Below, piece by piece: positions 9,245 through 18,286 of a stretch of DNA of 64,000 nt (position 1 is the first letter of the stretch; every line of letters starts with the position of its first letter). Source of the DNA: Pseudomonas putida (lineage in GTDB: Bacteria > Pseudomonadota > Gammaproteobacteria > Pseudomonadales > Pseudomonadaceae); the NCBI RefSeq assembly GCF_005080685.1, contig NZ_CP039371.1, positions 806,001-870,000 of the forward strand, in the 5' to 3' direction. The notes under the pieces are model-generated. The model had not been told where the DNA came from. It saw only the letters and a list, made by a program, of their open reading frames with translations, and did not search any database. The position numbers and the translations under genes were made by a program.

Positions 9245-9931
9245 CTATCTCCCGGCGCTGGCCAGCACCCGCCGCCAATCCGGCTCGTTCAGCCGGCCCA
9301 GGATGCGCGTCTTGCCGTTGGCATCGACCGAGACGAACAACGCACTGGCATACCCGCTCTCGCGTTCGCCCCCAGCCACCCCTTGCTCGCGCTGGAAGTG
9401 GTCGATGCAACCGTTGTGGGTCACCAGCACCAGGTTGTGCCCGGCCCGTTTGCGCGCCAGCGCCTCGCTGGCGAACGTGCGGTCGCAGCTTTCCAGCCAG
9501 TCTTCACTTTCCACGGCCTGGCCGAGGATGAAGTGCGCGGTTTGCCGGGTGCGCAGTTTCGGGCTGCTGAGCAGGTCGGCGCTTGCCAGTCCCAGCGTGT
9601 GGAGGCCCTCGCCGACGCGCATGGCCGCTTCGCTGCCGGCCACGGTGATGCCGGTGCCGTCGTCCAGGCACGGGCCGGGGGCGCTGTCGCAGCGCTCGGC
9701 GTGGCGGATCATCACGATCACCGCGCCCTCGGCCCAATCCTGGAGCAGGCCGCTGTCACTCAACTGCCGTTCGTTGCCAAGGTCCACGATGTGCGTCCTC
9801 GTCGCCAGCCAGGTGGTCAATGCCGCCACGACCATGCACAGGCCGAGGGCGGCGCCGAGGGCCTTGCGCGACAGCCGTCGCTTGCGTCGCAGGTGGATGG
9901 CCGAGTGTCCCAGGGTGGTGCTAGGCAGCAT
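9245..9931 (-). CDS. Histidine-phosphatase-superfamily protein with N-terminal membrane anchor
   Basis: A 228-residue protein. Residues about 25-45 form a membrane segment (ALGAALGLCMVVAALTTWLA) preceded by Arg/Lys, so the catalytic part should be periplasmic. The catalytic motif is VIMIRHAERCD, followed by LLSSPKLRTRQTA (second Arg) and VLVTHNGCI (second His), as in the phosphoglycerate-mutase-like phosphatases. The layout resembles the Ais/PmrG periplasmic phosphatases that act on lipopolysaccharide heptose phosphate, but that role is only a suggestion. The ATG at 9931 is chosen for the GGAG six bases upstream; longer in-frame starts lack this. Confidence 0.78.
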   Translation of the reverse strand: MLPSTTLGHSAIHLRRKRRLSRKALGAALGLCMVVAALTTWLATRTHIVDLGNERQLSDSGLLQDWAEGAVIVMIRHAERCDSAPGPCLDDGTGITVAGSEAAMRVGEGLHTLGLASADLLSSPKLRTRQTAHFILGQAVESEDWLESCDRTFASEALARKRAGHNLVLVTHNGCIDHFQREQGVAGGERESGYASALFVSVDANGKTRILGRLNEPDWRRVLASAGR

Positions 9932-10094
9932 GCGTGGCTCCGATGGCAAGCGTTGGATGGCAGGCATTGTGCGAAGCGTGCTGTCGGGGCCTGGTGAAGA
10001 CGCCGTGAAAATTGCATTGGCACTGCAGTGTTGGGTGAAAATGCGCCGTACGCCTACGCTGTAGGCTGACACACCGCAAAACCGGAGCCCCTCA

Positions 10095-10667
10095 ATGAGC
10101 CCCATCCGCGAACTGCACAGCGCCCGCCTGTTGCTGCGCCAATGGCAGGATGACGACCTGCGCGAGTTTGCCGCGATGTGCGCCGATCCGCAGGTGATGC
10201 GTTACTTCCCCGCGCCCCTGACGCGCCTGGAAGCGGCGGCGCTGATCGGCCGTATCCGTGGCCATTTCAACGAATACGGATTCGGCCTGTGGGCCCTGGA
10301 GCGCACCGACAGCGGCGCCTTCATCGGCATGACCGGGCTGCTCAACGTCGACTTCGACGCGCCCTTCGCCCCGGCGGTGGAAATCAGCTGGCGCCTGGCC
10401 CGGCGGCACTGGGGCCTGGGCTTCGCCAGCGAGGCGGCGTGGACTTGCCTGCGGTGTGCTTTCGCCCAATTGCGCCTGGAAGAGGTGGTGTCGTTCACGA
10501 CCGAGAGCAATCTGCCATCGCAGAAGGTCATGCAGGCCATCGGCATGGTCCAGGACCTCGAAGGCAGCTTCGAACACCCGCGCCTGCCCAGTGGCCACCC
10601 GTTGCGCCGTCACGTGCTCTACCGCATGGACCGCCCGCACTGGGAGCAGACCCTGCGCTCTGAATGA
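10095..10667 (+). CDS. GNAT-family N-acetyltransferase (RimJ/RimL-like)
   Basis: A 190-residue protein that starts SPIRELHSARLLLRQWQDDDLREFAAM, the usual opening of the RimJ/RimL-type acetyltransferase branch. It continues with an acetyl-CoA-binding region around WRLARRHWGLGFASEAAW and ends YRMDRPHW. It should transfer acetyl from acetyl-CoA to an amine on a small molecule or a protein N-terminus. The target is unknown. GGAG lies seven bases upstream of the ATG. It is divergent from the histidine-phosphatase gene. Confidence 0.87.
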   Translation: MSPIRELHSARLLLRQWQDDDLREFAAMCADPQVMRYFPAPLTRLEAAALIGRIRGHFNEYGFGLWALERTDSGAFIGMTGLLNVDFDAPFAPAVEISWRLARRHWGLGFASEAAWTCLRCAFAQLRLEEVVSFTTESNLPSQKVMQAIGMVQDLEGSFEHPRLPSGHPLRRHVLYRMDRPHWEQTLRSE

Positions 10668-10756
10668 CCCTCCATGCGTGGCGCCGATGACAAACCCTGT
10701 ATCATTCGAACCTGTGACCGCAGTAGAGCTGTGATGCCTAGCTAGGAGAATTTCCA

Positions 10757-11626
10757 ATGAGTCATGTGCTGGACGACTTGGTCGACCTGTTGAGCCTGGA
10801 GTCGATCGAGGAGAACCTGTTCCGTGGGCGCAGCCAGGACCTGGGCTTCCGCCAACTGTATGGTGGCCAGGTGCTGGGCCAGTCGTTGTCGGCGGCCAGC
10901 CAGACGGTGGAGGATTCGCGCCATGTGCATTCGCTGCACGGCTACTTCCTGCGCCCGGGCGATGCCACCCTGCCGGTGGTGTACTCGGTGGACCGCGTGC
11001 GTGATGGTGGCAGCTTCAGCACCCGTCGGGTGACCGCGATCCAGAAAGGCCAGACCATTTTCACCCTCAGCGCGTCGTTCCAGTACGACGAAGAGGGTTT
11101 CGAGCACCAGACGCAGATGCCCGACGTGGTCGGCCCGGAAAACCTGCCGACCGAGGTCGAGCTGGCCCAGCCCATGGCCCACCTGCTGCCCGAGCGGATC
11201 CGCGACAAGGTGCTGTGCGCCAAGCCGATCGAGATCCGCCCGGTGACCGAGCGCGACCCGTACAACCCCAAACCGGGCGACCCGGTGAAGTACGCCTGGT
11301 TCCGCGCCGATGGCGTGCTCCCGGACGTGCCGGCGCTGCACAAGTACCTGCTGGCGTACGCCTCGGACTTCGGTCTGCTGACCACCTCGCTGTTGCCCCA
11401 CGGCAAGTCGGTGTGGCACCGCGACATGCAGATCGCCAGCCTCGACCATGCGCTGTGGTTCCACGGCAACCTGCGTGCCGACGACTGGCTGCTGTACGCC
11501 ACCGACAGCCCCTGGGCCGGCAACGCCCGTGGCTTCTGCCGCGGCAGCATCTTCAACCGCGCCGGCAAACTGGTGGCGTCGTCGACCCAGGAAGGCCTGA
11601 TCCGACACCGCAAGGACTGGGCATGA
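10757..11626 (+). CDS. tesB: Acyl-CoA thioesterase II
   Basis: A 289-residue double hot-dog protein. It hydrolyses acyl-CoA to free fatty acid and CoA in the cytoplasm. TesB features are GRSQDLGFRQLYGGQVLGQSL, HSLHGYFLRPGD, and the C-terminal DHALWFHGNLRADDWLLYATDSPWAGNARGFCRG with the catalytic Asp. Length is the family norm. The Shine-Dalgarno AGGAG is well placed. The stop overlaps the start of the following HAD gene (ATGA), so the two are translationally coupled. Confidence 0.95.
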   Translation: MSHVLDDLVDLLSLESIEENLFRGRSQDLGFRQLYGGQVLGQSLSAASQTVEDSRHVHSLHGYFLRPGDATLPVVYSVDRVRDGGSFSTRRVTAIQKGQTIFTLSASFQYDEEGFEHQTQMPDVVGPENLPTEVELAQPMAHLLPERIRDKVLCAKPIEIRPVTERDPYNPKPGDPVKYAWFRADGVLPDVPALHKYLLAYASDFGLLTTSLLPHGKSVWHRDMQIASLDHALWFHGNLRADDWLLYATDSPWAGNARGFCRGSIFNRAGKLVASSTQEGLIRHRKDWA

Positions 11627-12213
11627 GCCTCGGCGAGATCCGCAATTGGGTGTTCGACATGGACGGCACCCTGACCGTGGCGGTGCACGACTTCGCCGCC
11701 ATTCGCGTGGCGTTGGGCATTCCGCCCGAGGACGACATCCTCACCCACCTGGCGGCTTTGCCGGCCGAACTGGCAGCCGCCAAGCATGCCTGGCTGCTGG
11801 AGCACGAGCGCGACCTGGCGGTGGCTTCGACCGCTGCCGAGGGTGCGGTGGCGCTGGTGCGTGAGCTGGCCGGGCGCGGTTGCCGGCTGGGCATCCTCAC
11901 CCGCAATGCACGGGAGCTGGCGCATGTCACGTTGGAGGCCATCGGCCTGGCGGATTGCTTCCCGGTCGAGCACATTCTCGGGCGTGACGAAGCGGCGCCC
12001 AAGCCGAGCCCGGATGGCTTGCTGAAGATCGCCGACGCCTGGGGCGTGCCGACCAGCGAGATGGTGATGGTGGGCGACTATCGATTCGATCTGGATTGCG
12101 GGCGGGCGGCGGGGACGCGCACGGTGCTGGTCAACCTGCCGGACAATCCCTGGCCGCAGCTGGCGGACTGGCATGCGGCGGATTGTCGGGCGTTGCAGGG
12201 GATGCTGGGCTGA
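11623..12213 (+). CDS. HAD-superfamily phosphatase (HAD-IA)
   Basis: A 196-residue haloacid-dehalogenase-like hydrolase. Motif I is VFDMDGTLT (nucleophile Asp), motif II LTRNA, and motif IV MVGDYRFDLDCG. It should dephosphorylate a small phosphometabolite; the helical cap between the first two motifs is the kind that selects substrate. The start ATG at 11623 overlaps the tesB stop by four bases, so the pair is translated together, but no obvious pathway joins thioesterase and phosphatase. Confidence 0.87.
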   Translation: MSLGEIRNWVFDMDGTLTVAVHDFAAIRVALGIPPEDDILTHLAALPAELAAAKHAWLLEHERDLAVASTAAEGAVALVRELAGRGCRLGILTRNARELAHVTLEAIGLADCFPVEHILGRDEAAPKPSPDGLLKIADAWGVPTSEMVMVGDYRFDLDCGRAAGTRTVLVNLPDNPWPQLADWHAADCRALQGMLG

Positions 12214-12224
12214 GATTCGGCGTG

Positions 12225-12272
12225 TCAGTGCTGGCCCTTTCGCGCCGAACCGCCGCGAAAGGGCCGCCACTG
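12225..12272. repeat. Long hairpin downstream of the HAD gene
   Basis: A 12-bp perfect stem 'ggccctttcgcg' (12233-12244) pairs with its reverse complement at 12254-12265 across a 9-base loop. An outer 7-bp stem gtcagtg/cactgac extends it. There is no T-run, so it is more likely a REP-like or transcript-stabilising hairpin than a classical terminator. Confidence 0.7.
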
Positions 12273-12315
12273 ACTATGCTGAACCCTTGTCTTCCCCGTG
12301 AATGGAACCCCTGCC

Positions 12316-13326
12316 ATGACCCACAAAGCCATCTACGTGAAACCCGGCGGCGGCTACGACAAGGTCGAAGTCGGCACCTGCGAAGCCCCCGCGCCGCAGG
12401 CCGGCGAGATCACCGTGCGGCTGCACGCCAGTTCCCTCAATTACCACGACTTCGCCGTGGTCAGCGGCATGTGGGGCCCGAGCGAGCGACGCATCCCTAT
12501 GGCCGATGGTGCTGGCGAAGTCGTTGCGATCGGCGCCGGCGTGAGCGAATTCAAGGTCGGCGACCCTGTCGTCAGCACGTTCTTCCCCGATTGGATCGAC
12601 GGCCAGCCCCTGCTCGAAGGCTTCGCCAGCGTGCCCGGCGACGGCATCGACGGCTATGCCCGTGAGCAGGTCACCGCCCGCGCCACCTCCTTCACCCTCG
12701 CACCCCAGGGCTTCAGCCACGCCGAGGCCGCCACCCTGACCACCGCCGGCCTCACTGCCTGGCGTGCGCTGATGAGCGACGATCACCTGAAACCTGGCGA
12801 CACCGTACTGGTGCAAGGCACCGGCGGGGTGTCGATCTTCGCCCTGCAGTTCGCCAAGCTGGCCGGTGCCACGGTGATTGCCACCTCGTCCAGCGATGCC
12901 AAGCTCGAACGCCTCAAGGCCCTGGGCGCCGACCACCTGATCAACTACCGCAGCACCCCAGCGTGGGGCGAGAAGGTACGTGAGCTTACCGGCAATCGCG
13001 GCGTCGACCATGTGATCGAAGTGGGTGGCCCGGCGACCCTGGAGCAATCGATTATCGCTGCACGGATCGGCGGGCATGTGTCGCTGATCGGCATTCTCAC
13101 GGGTGTGGCCGGGCAACTGCCGCTGGTGCAGGCGTTGGTGCGGCAGATCCGCCTGCAAGGCGTGCTGGTGGGCAGCCGCGCGCAGCAGCAAGCGATGGTC
13201 CGGGCGATCGACGCCAATGGCCTGCGGCCTGTGGTGGACAAGCACTTCGAGCTGGAGCAGATCGTCGAAGCGTTCCGCTACCAGGAGAGTAACCGGCATT
13301 TCGGCAAGATCTGTTTGACCTGGTAA
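12316..13326 (+). CDS. Zinc-independent MDR alcohol dehydrogenase / quinone-oxidoreductase-like
   Basis: A 336-residue medium-chain dehydrogenase/reductase. The N-terminal GroES-like part has LHASSLNYHDFAVVSGMWG where zinc enzymes would have a catalytic Cys, so the catalytic zinc site is absent. The NAD(P)-binding Rossmann part has VLVQGTGGVSIFALQFAKLAGATVIATSSS. It should reduce or oxidise a small carbonyl or alcohol with NAD(P)H; the substrate is unknown. The ATG at 12316 is preferred to an in-frame GTG 18 bases upstream because MTHKAIYVKPGG begins at the conserved first strand. Confidence 0.85.
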   Translation: MTHKAIYVKPGGGYDKVEVGTCEAPAPQAGEITVRLHASSLNYHDFAVVSGMWGPSERRIPMADGAGEVVAIGAGVSEFKVGDPVVSTFFPDWIDGQPLLEGFASVPGDGIDGYAREQVTARATSFTLAPQGFSHAEAATLTTAGLTAWRALMSDDHLKPGDTVLVQGTGGVSIFALQFAKLAGATVIATSSSDAKLERLKALGADHLINYRSTPAWGEKVRELTGNRGVDHVIEVGGPATLEQSIIAARIGGHVSLIGILTGVAGQLPLVQALVRQIRLQGVLVGSRAQQQAMVRAIDANGLRPVVDKHFELEQIVEAFRYQESNRHFGKICLTW

Positions 13327-13372
13327 AACCTCAAGACAGTGCTGACGTTGGGGTTGCAGACCTGACGCGGTC

Positions 13373-13492
13373 CTTGTGGGAGCGGCCTTGCGTCGCGAAA
13401 GGGCGGCGCAGCAGCCCCTCGATTTCAGCGCCGAAGCCAAGGGTATGGGGCCGCTATGCGGCCCTTTCGCGACGCAAGGCCGCTCCCACAAG
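13373..13492. repeat. Inverted pair of REP-like elements
   Basis: The left arm 'cttgtgggagcggccttgcg' onward and the right arm ending 'ccgctcccacaag' are near-perfect reverse complements of about 30 bases. They are separated by about 60 bases that contain a second hairpin (gggccgc/gcggccc type). It sits between the convergent MDR dehydrogenase and FCD regulator genes. Confidence 0.85.
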
Positions 13493-13518
13493 AAAAAGTG
13501 TGGGTTACCTGGCAATCA

Positions 13519-14217
13519 TCAATCCGGCAACAACCGATCCCGGCTGTTGGACAGGTGCAAACAGATCGCTGCCCGCGCCGCATCCGGGTCCTGGCGGCGG
13601 ATGGCATTGAGGATCGCCTCGTGCTCCAGGTTGGCCAGGTAGGCATGCCGCGCCAGGTTCGCCCCGGCGCGCTCGGCCAGGGCCATGCGGTTACGTGGGA
13701 TCAGGCCATTGCCCAGTTGCGCCATCATTTCGCTGAAGTACAGGTTGCCGGTGGCCTCGGCGATCAACAGGTGGAAGCGACGGTCCGCCTCGATGCAACT
13801 GTCTCCGGCGGCCGCCAGATCCTGGTAGTCGTCCAGGGCCTGGCGCATGCGTGCCAGGTGCTTGTCATCGCGGCGCACGGCCGCGAGGGCGGCCGCCTGG
13901 CCCTCCAAACCGATGCGCAATTCCAGCAGGTCGCGCACGCTCGCGGCGTTTTCCGCACCCACCCGCAGGCTGCCCTGGGCCAGACGTTCGATCACGAACG
14001 TGCCGATGCCGTGACGCGGCTCTACCAATCCCGAAGCCTGTAGTTTGGACAGGGCTTCGCGCACCACGGTGCGGCTGACCCCATGCTCGCGCACCAAGGT
14101 GTTTTCCGAGGGCAGCTTGTCGCCGGGCTTGAAGGTGCCCAACAGGATTTGCTGGGTCAGGCGCGAGACCAGGTCGTGTGCACGGCTGTGGCTGCGTGGG
14201 GCGGCAGGTTGGGGCAT
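13519..14217 (-). CDS. FadR/GntR-family (FCD) regulator of the sugar-acid genes
   Basis: A 232-residue regulator. The N-terminal winged helix (about residues 8-75) contains the GntR signature GDKLPSENTLVREHGVSRTVVREALSKLQASGLVEPRHGIGTFV. The C-terminal FCD all-helical ligand domain has the metal-binding His/Asp pattern (DRRFHLLIAEATGN and HEAILNAIRRQD). It lies divergent from the glucarate transporter and dehydratase genes, so it most likely represses them and releases DNA on binding an aldarate or derivative. Two exact FCD-type operator sequences lie in the intergenic region. GGAG sits seven bases before the chosen ATG; longer in-frame starts are rejected. Confidence 0.88.
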   Translation of the reverse strand: MPQPAAPRSHSRAHDLVSRLTQQILLGTFKPGDKLPSENTLVREHGVSRTVVREALSKLQASGLVEPRHGIGTFVIERLAQGSLRVGAENAASVRDLLELRIGLEGQAAALAAVRRDDKHLARMRQALDDYQDLAAAGDSCIEADRRFHLLIAEATGNLYFSEMMAQLGNGLIPRNRMALAERAGANLARHAYLANLEHEAILNAIRRQDPDAARAAICLHLSNSRDRLLPD

Positions 14218-14243
14218 GAGCGGACTCCGTGGCAGGTGCTGGC

Positions 14244-14254
14244 TTGTATGACAA
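14244..14254. promoter_or_regulatory. Candidate FCD/GntR operator, site 1
   Basis: TTGTATGACAA is an exact match to the FadR-subfamily consensus TNGTNNNACNA and is palindromic. It lies 27 bases upstream of the regulator's own start codon, consistent with autoregulation. Confidence 0.65.
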
Positions 14255-14305
14255 GTTAATCGATAAAAATATTTTCTGCCGCTTTTTTCCTGGCGTAGCA
14301 CGAGA

Positions 14306-14316
14306 GTGTTCTACAA
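14306..14316. promoter_or_regulatory. Candidate weak FCD/GntR operator, middle site
   Basis: GTGTTCTACAA matches TNGTNNNACNA except at the first base. It lies between the two exact sites in the same divergent intergenic region. Confidence 0.3.
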
Positions 14317-14388
14317 GATAAACGCTATTTCGCAGCAATATCGCCATTAATCAGCTTGTACTTTGTCTTTTCGACGCCGTTACCCATC

Positions 14389-14399
14389 TTGTCGTACAA
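14389..14399. promoter_or_regulatory. Candidate FCD/GntR operator, site 2
   Basis: TTGTCGTACAA is a second exact, palindromic match to TNGTNNNACNA. It lies about 80 bases upstream of the MFS transporter start, where it could block that promoter. Confidence 0.65.
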
Positions 14400-14479
14400 C
14401 CTTGCCGCGCATATGCTCCACCCCATTGTCCTGCCCGACAACCCGACCCGCACAAAAACAATTAGTGGGAGATCCACAA

Positions 14480-15817
14480 GTGAACGACACCCTCGCTCCG
14501 TCTGCCCGGAATGAAGGCGACGCCCTGGCCAGCGCCGTGACCAAGGTCAAGCGCCACGTCCTGCCGCTGTTTGTCATCATGTTCATCGTCAACTACCTCG
14601 ATCGCGTCAACATCGGCTTCGTCCGCCCGCACCTGGAAAGCGACCTGGGTATCAGCGCCGCCGCCTACGGTTTTGGCGCCGGCCTATTCTTCATTGGCTA
14701 CGCCTTGTTCGAAGTGCCCTCCAACATGCTGCTGCAACGTGTCGGTGCGCGCCTGTGGCTGACCCGCATCATGTTCACCTGGGGCCTGGTGGCCACGGCC
14801 ATGGCCTTCGTGCAGAACGAAACCCAGTTCTATGTGCTGCGCTTTTTGCTGGGTGTAGCGGAGGCGGGCTTCTTCCCCGGCGTTATCTACTATTTCACCC
14901 GCTGGCTGCCGGCGGCCGAGCGGGGCAAGGCGATTGCCATCTTCCTCAGCGGCTCGGCACTGGCTTCGCTGATCTCAGGTCCCTTGGCCGGGGCGCTGAT
15001 GCAGATCCAGGGCATGGGCCTGCACGGCTGGCAGTGGATGCTGTTCATCGAAGGCATGGCCTCGGTGGCGCTGTGCTTCTTCGTGTTCTTCTGGCTCGAC
15101 TCCAAACCCCAGGATGCCAAGTGGCTGAGCCAGGCCGAGCAGGATGCATTGGTCGACACCATCGACCGCGAGCAGCGCGAGCGCGAAGCGTCCGGCGTGG
15201 TCAAACCCTCGGTCTGGAGCCTGCTCAAGGACCGCCAGATCGTGCTGTTCTGCCTGATCTACTTCTGCATCCAACTGACCATCTATGCCGCGACCTTCTG
15301 GCTGCCGAGCATCATCAAGCGCATGGGCGAGTTGAGCGATCTGCAGGTCGGCTTCTTCAACTCCATCCCATGGCTGATCTCGATCCTGGCCATGTACGCC
15401 TTCGCCGCCGGTTCCAGCCGCTGGAAGTTCCAGCAGGCCTGGGTGGCCGGTGCGCTGGTGGTCGCTGCTCTCGGCATGTTCATGTCCACCACCGGTGGAC
15501 CGGTATTCGCCTTCGTCGCCATCTGCTTCGCCGCCATCGGCTTCAAGTCGGCCTCGTCGCTGTTCTGGCCGATTCCGCAGGGCTACCTGGATGCACGTAT
15601 CGCCGCGGCGGTGATCGCACTGATCAATTCGGTCGGCAACCTCGGCGGCTTCGTCGCCCCCACCACCTTCGGGCTGCTCGAGCAGCAGACCGGGTCGATC
15701 CAGGGCGGGCTGTATGGCCTGGCCGTGACCTCGGTGCTGGCGGCCATCGCCGTGTTCTTCGTCCGTACCCGCCCCAAGGGCGTTCCTTCCCATGACCTCA
15801 AGGCCCTTCGTCCTTGA
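14480..15817 (+). CDS. gudP: MFS transporter, anion:cation symporter family (glucarate/galactarate-type)
   Basis: A 445-residue protein with about twelve membrane segments. The motif FIVNYLDRVNIGFVRPHLESDLG and the family loop FEVPSNMLLQRVGARLWLTRIM place it in the ACS branch of MFS sugar-acid importers. It is expected to import glucarate or a related aldarate with protons. The start is taken as GTG 14480, which has GGGAG about eight bases upstream; earlier in-frame starts would add about 39 non-hydrophobic residues. The downstream neighbour is glucarate dehydratase and the upstream divergent neighbour is an FCD regulator. Substrate is inferred from this context, so the symbol is provisional. 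Confidence 0.82.
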   Translation: MNDTLAPSARNEGDALASAVTKVKRHVLPLFVIMFIVNYLDRVNIGFVRPHLESDLGISAAAYGFGAGLFFIGYALFEVPSNMLLQRVGARLWLTRIMFTWGLVATAMAFVQNETQFYVLRFLLGVAEAGFFPGVIYYFTRWLPAAERGKAIAIFLSGSALASLISGPLAGALMQIQGMGLHGWQWMLFIEGMASVALCFFVFFWLDSKPQDAKWLSQAEQDALVDTIDREQREREASGVVKPSVWSLLKDRQIVLFCLIYFCIQLTIYAATFWLPSIIKRMGELSDLQVGFFNSIPWLISILAMYAFAAGSSRWKFQQAWVAGALVVAALGMFMSTTGGPVFAFVAICFAAIGFKSASSLFWPIPQGYLDARIAAAVIALINSVGNLGGFVAPTTFGLLEQQTGSIQGGLYGLAVTSVLAAIAVFFVRTRPKGVPSHDLKALRP

Positions 15818-15850
15818 GTCAGACCCACTGATGACTGCGAGACAACAACC

Positions 15851-17206
15851 ATGAACATGCAGACGACACCCGCGCTCCATACCCAAACGCCCGTGGTCAC
15901 CGACTTGCGCGTGATCCCGGTGGCTGGCCACGACAGCATGCTGCTCAACCTCAGTGGCGCCCACGGCCCGTACTTCACCCGCAACGTCGTGGTGCTGCGC
16001 GACAGCGCCGGCAATACCGGGCTGGGCGAGGTGCCCGGTGGCGAGAAGATCCGCCAGACCCTGGAGGACAGCCGCAGCCTGGTGGTCGGCCAGCCGATCG
16101 GCCATTACCAGCGCGTGCTCAACGCCATGCGCCAGACCTTCGCCAACCGTGATTCGGCTGGCCGTGGCCTGCAGACCTTCGACCTGCGCATCACCGTGCA
16201 CGCAGTCACCGCCATCGAGTCGGCCTTGCTCGACCTGCTTGGCCAGCACCTGAACGTACCCATGGCGGCGCTACTCGGCGAAGGCCAGCAACGCGATGCG
16301 GTGAAGATGCTGGGCTATCTGTTCTACATCGGCGACCGTCAGCAGACCGACCTGGCCTACCGCAACGAAGCCGATGCCGACGACGACTGGTTCCGTCTGC
16401 GCCACGAAAAGGCGCTGACCCCCGAGGCGGTAGTACGCCTGGCCGAAGCCGCCAAGCAGCGCTATGGCTTCAGCGACTTCAAGCTCAAGGGCGGCGTGCT
16501 GCGTGGCGAGGAAGAAATGGAAGCGGTGACCGCCCTGGCCGAGCGCTTTCCCGAAGCGCGCATCACCCTCGACCCCAATGGCGCCTGGTCGCTCAAGGAG
16601 GCCATTGCCCTGTGCCGCGACAAGCACGATGTGCTGGCCTACGCCGAGGACCCGTGCGGCGCCGAGAATGGCTATTCGGGCCGTGAGGTGATGGCCGAGT
16701 TCCGCCGCGCCACCGGCTTGCCGACCGCCACCAACATGATCGCCACCGACTGGCGGCAGATGGGCCACGCGATCCAACTGCAATCGGTGGACATCCCGCT
16801 GGCCGATCCGCACTTCTGGACCTTGCAGGGTTCGGTGCGGGTGGCGCAGATGTGCAACGACTGGGGCCTGACCTGGGGTTCGCATTCGAACAACCACTTC
16901 GACATTTCCCTGGCCATGTTCACCCAGGTGGCGGCGGCGGCGCCGGGCGAGATCACCGCGATCGACACGCACTGGATCTGGCAGGACGGCCAGCGCCTGA
17001 CCCGTGACCCACTGCGTATCGTCGATGGCCATGTGCGAGTGCCAGAGCGACCGGGGCTGGGCGTGGAAATCGACGAAGACCAGTTGGCCAAGGCGCACGA
17101 GTGCTACCGCAACATGGGGCTGGGCGCACGGGATGACAGCGTGGCGATGCAGTTCCTGATTCCGGGGTGGCAGTTCGATAACAAGCGGCCTTGCCTGGTG
17201 CGGTGA
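15851..17206 (+). CDS. gudD: Glucarate dehydratase
   Basis: A 451-residue enolase-superfamily enzyme. It dehydrates D-glucarate (often also L-idarate) to 5-keto-4-deoxyglucarate, the first step of aldarate catabolism. The N-terminal capping domain has [18 protein letters not shown] and [15 protein letters not shown]. The barrel carries the KxK-type base [11 protein letters not shown], metal ligands in [11 protein letters not shown] and YAEDPCG, and the catalytic His in [16 protein letters not shown]. Length matches characterised GudD. It lies 33 bases after the transporter, so they form an operon. Genes for the next steps (dehydratase to ketoglutarate semialdehyde and its dehydrogenase) are not in this window. 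Confidence 0.95.
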   Translation: MNMQTTPALHTQTPVVTDLRVIPVAGHDSMLLNLSGAHGPYFTRNVVVLRDSAGNTGLGEVPGGEKIRQTLEDSRSLVVGQPIGHYQRVLNAMRQTFANRDSAGRGLQTFDLRITVHAVTAIESALLDLLGQHLNVPMAALLGEGQQRDAVKMLGYLFYIGDRQQTDLAYRNEADADDDWFRLRHEKALTPEAVVRLAEAAKQRYGFSDFKLKGGVLRGEEEMEAVTALAERFPEARITLDPNGAWSLKEAIALCRDKHDVLAYAEDPCGAENGYSGREVMAEFRRATGLPTATNMIATDWRQMGHAIQLQSVDIPLADPHFWTLQGSVRVAQMCNDWGLTWGSHSNNHFDISLAMFTQVAAAAPGEITAIDTHWIWQDGQRLTRDPLRIVDGHVRVPERPGLGVEIDEDQLAKAHECYRNMGLGARDDSVAMQFLIPGWQFDNKRPCLVR

Positions 17207-17219
17207 GCCATAGGGCCTC

Positions 17220-17285
17220 TTCGCGGGACAAGCCCGCTCCCACAGGCTGGGCGCAGAACCTGTGGGAGCGGGCTTGTCCCGCGAA
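17220..17285. repeat. Inverted pair of REP elements
   Basis: 'ttcgcgggacaagcccgctc' onward at 17220 is followed after about 11 bases by its near-perfect reverse complement ending at 17285. It separates convergent gudD and the LysR gene. Confidence 0.88.
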
Positions 17286-17299
17286 GGGGCCAGCGCCAT

Positions 17300-18187
17300 T
17301 TATCCTGCTTCGAAAAACCCCCGCGCCATCGCCACGAACGCCACCAACACCGGGTTCGGGTTATCTCGGCAATACGCCAGAAAGATCTCCGCCTGCTGCT
17401 CCATCCCCTGCAGCGGCCTGAACACCACCTGCTCCAGGCGCAACGCCTGCGCCGAGGCCGGCACTACCGCGCAACCCAAGCCGACATTGACCAATCCCAG
17501 CACCGAGTGGGTCTGCCCCAACCGGTGCAGATAACGCGGCTGTACCTCGTGTCGGGCGAACAGGTTGGCGATGCGGTCATGCAGGTAACGCCCTTCGCCC
17601 GCGCTGTACATGATGAACGGCTGTTCGTGGAAGTCGTCCGGCCTGAGCCGTTCGCGGCTGCTCAACGGGTGCCCGGCTGGCAGCGCGGCCACGAACGGTT
17701 CGCGGTGGATCGGCACGTACTCGACGCGAGCGCTGGGCAGCACCTGGCGAACCAGGCCGATGTCGATCAGGCTGGCTTCCAGGTCATGCACCTGGGTGCT
17801 GGAAACGCTTTCGCTGAGCATCAGTTCGATATCCGGCAGGGTCTTGCCGGCGTGCACCAGCAGGCGCGGGATCATGCTGTAGGCGCCCACTGCGGTGAAA
17901 CCCAGGGTCAACCGGCCGGCCTCGCCGTGGGCGATCCGCCGGGCCGAGTGGCTGGCGGTCTCGGCGATATGCAGGATGCGCCGGGCGTCTTCGAGAAAGC
18001 TCATGCCGGCAAGGGTCAACCGCGCCTGGCGGTTGTTGCGTTCGAGCAACAACACCCCGAGCGAATGTTCCAGCAGCTGGATCTGCCGGCTCAGCGGCGG
18101 CTGGGTCATGTGCAGGCGGGTGGCCGCACGGCCGAAATGCAGCTCTTCGGCAACGGCGACGAAGCAACGCAGCTGGTGCAGCTCCAT
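17300..18187 (-). CDS. LysR-family transcriptional regulator
   Basis: A 295-residue protein. The N-terminus MELHQLRCFVAVAEELHFGRAATRLHMTQPPLSRQIQLLEHSLGVLLLERNNR is a classic LysR helix-turn-helix of the CbbR/BenM-like type. The effector domain follows. It is divergent from the 2-hydroxyacid dehydrogenase gene with 99 bases between, so by usual LysR logic it probably controls that gene and the MFS gene after it. The inducer is unknown. The start codon is well supported because MELHQLR is the conserved family opening. Confidence 0.92.
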   Translation of the reverse strand: MELHQLRCFVAVAEELHFGRAATRLHMTQPPLSRQIQLLEHSLGVLLLERNNRQARLTLAGMSFLEDARRILHIAETASHSARRIAHGEAGRLTLGFTAVGAYSMIPRLLVHAGKTLPDIELMLSESVSSTQVHDLEASLIDIGLVRQVLPSARVEYVPIHREPFVAALPAGHPLSSRERLRPDDFHEQPFIMYSAGEGRYLHDRIANLFARHEVQPRYLHRLGQTHSVLGLVNVGLGCAVVPASAQALRLEQVVFRPLQGMEQQAEIFLAYCRDNPNPVLVAFVAMARGFFEAG

Positions 18188-18286
18188 GATTCAATTCCTG
18201 AATTATTCGATCCAGCATCTATATTAGACCTGTATCAAATGCCGGCCTAGCATCGACCCATGTCTTCGAACTGCCGGATACCCACG

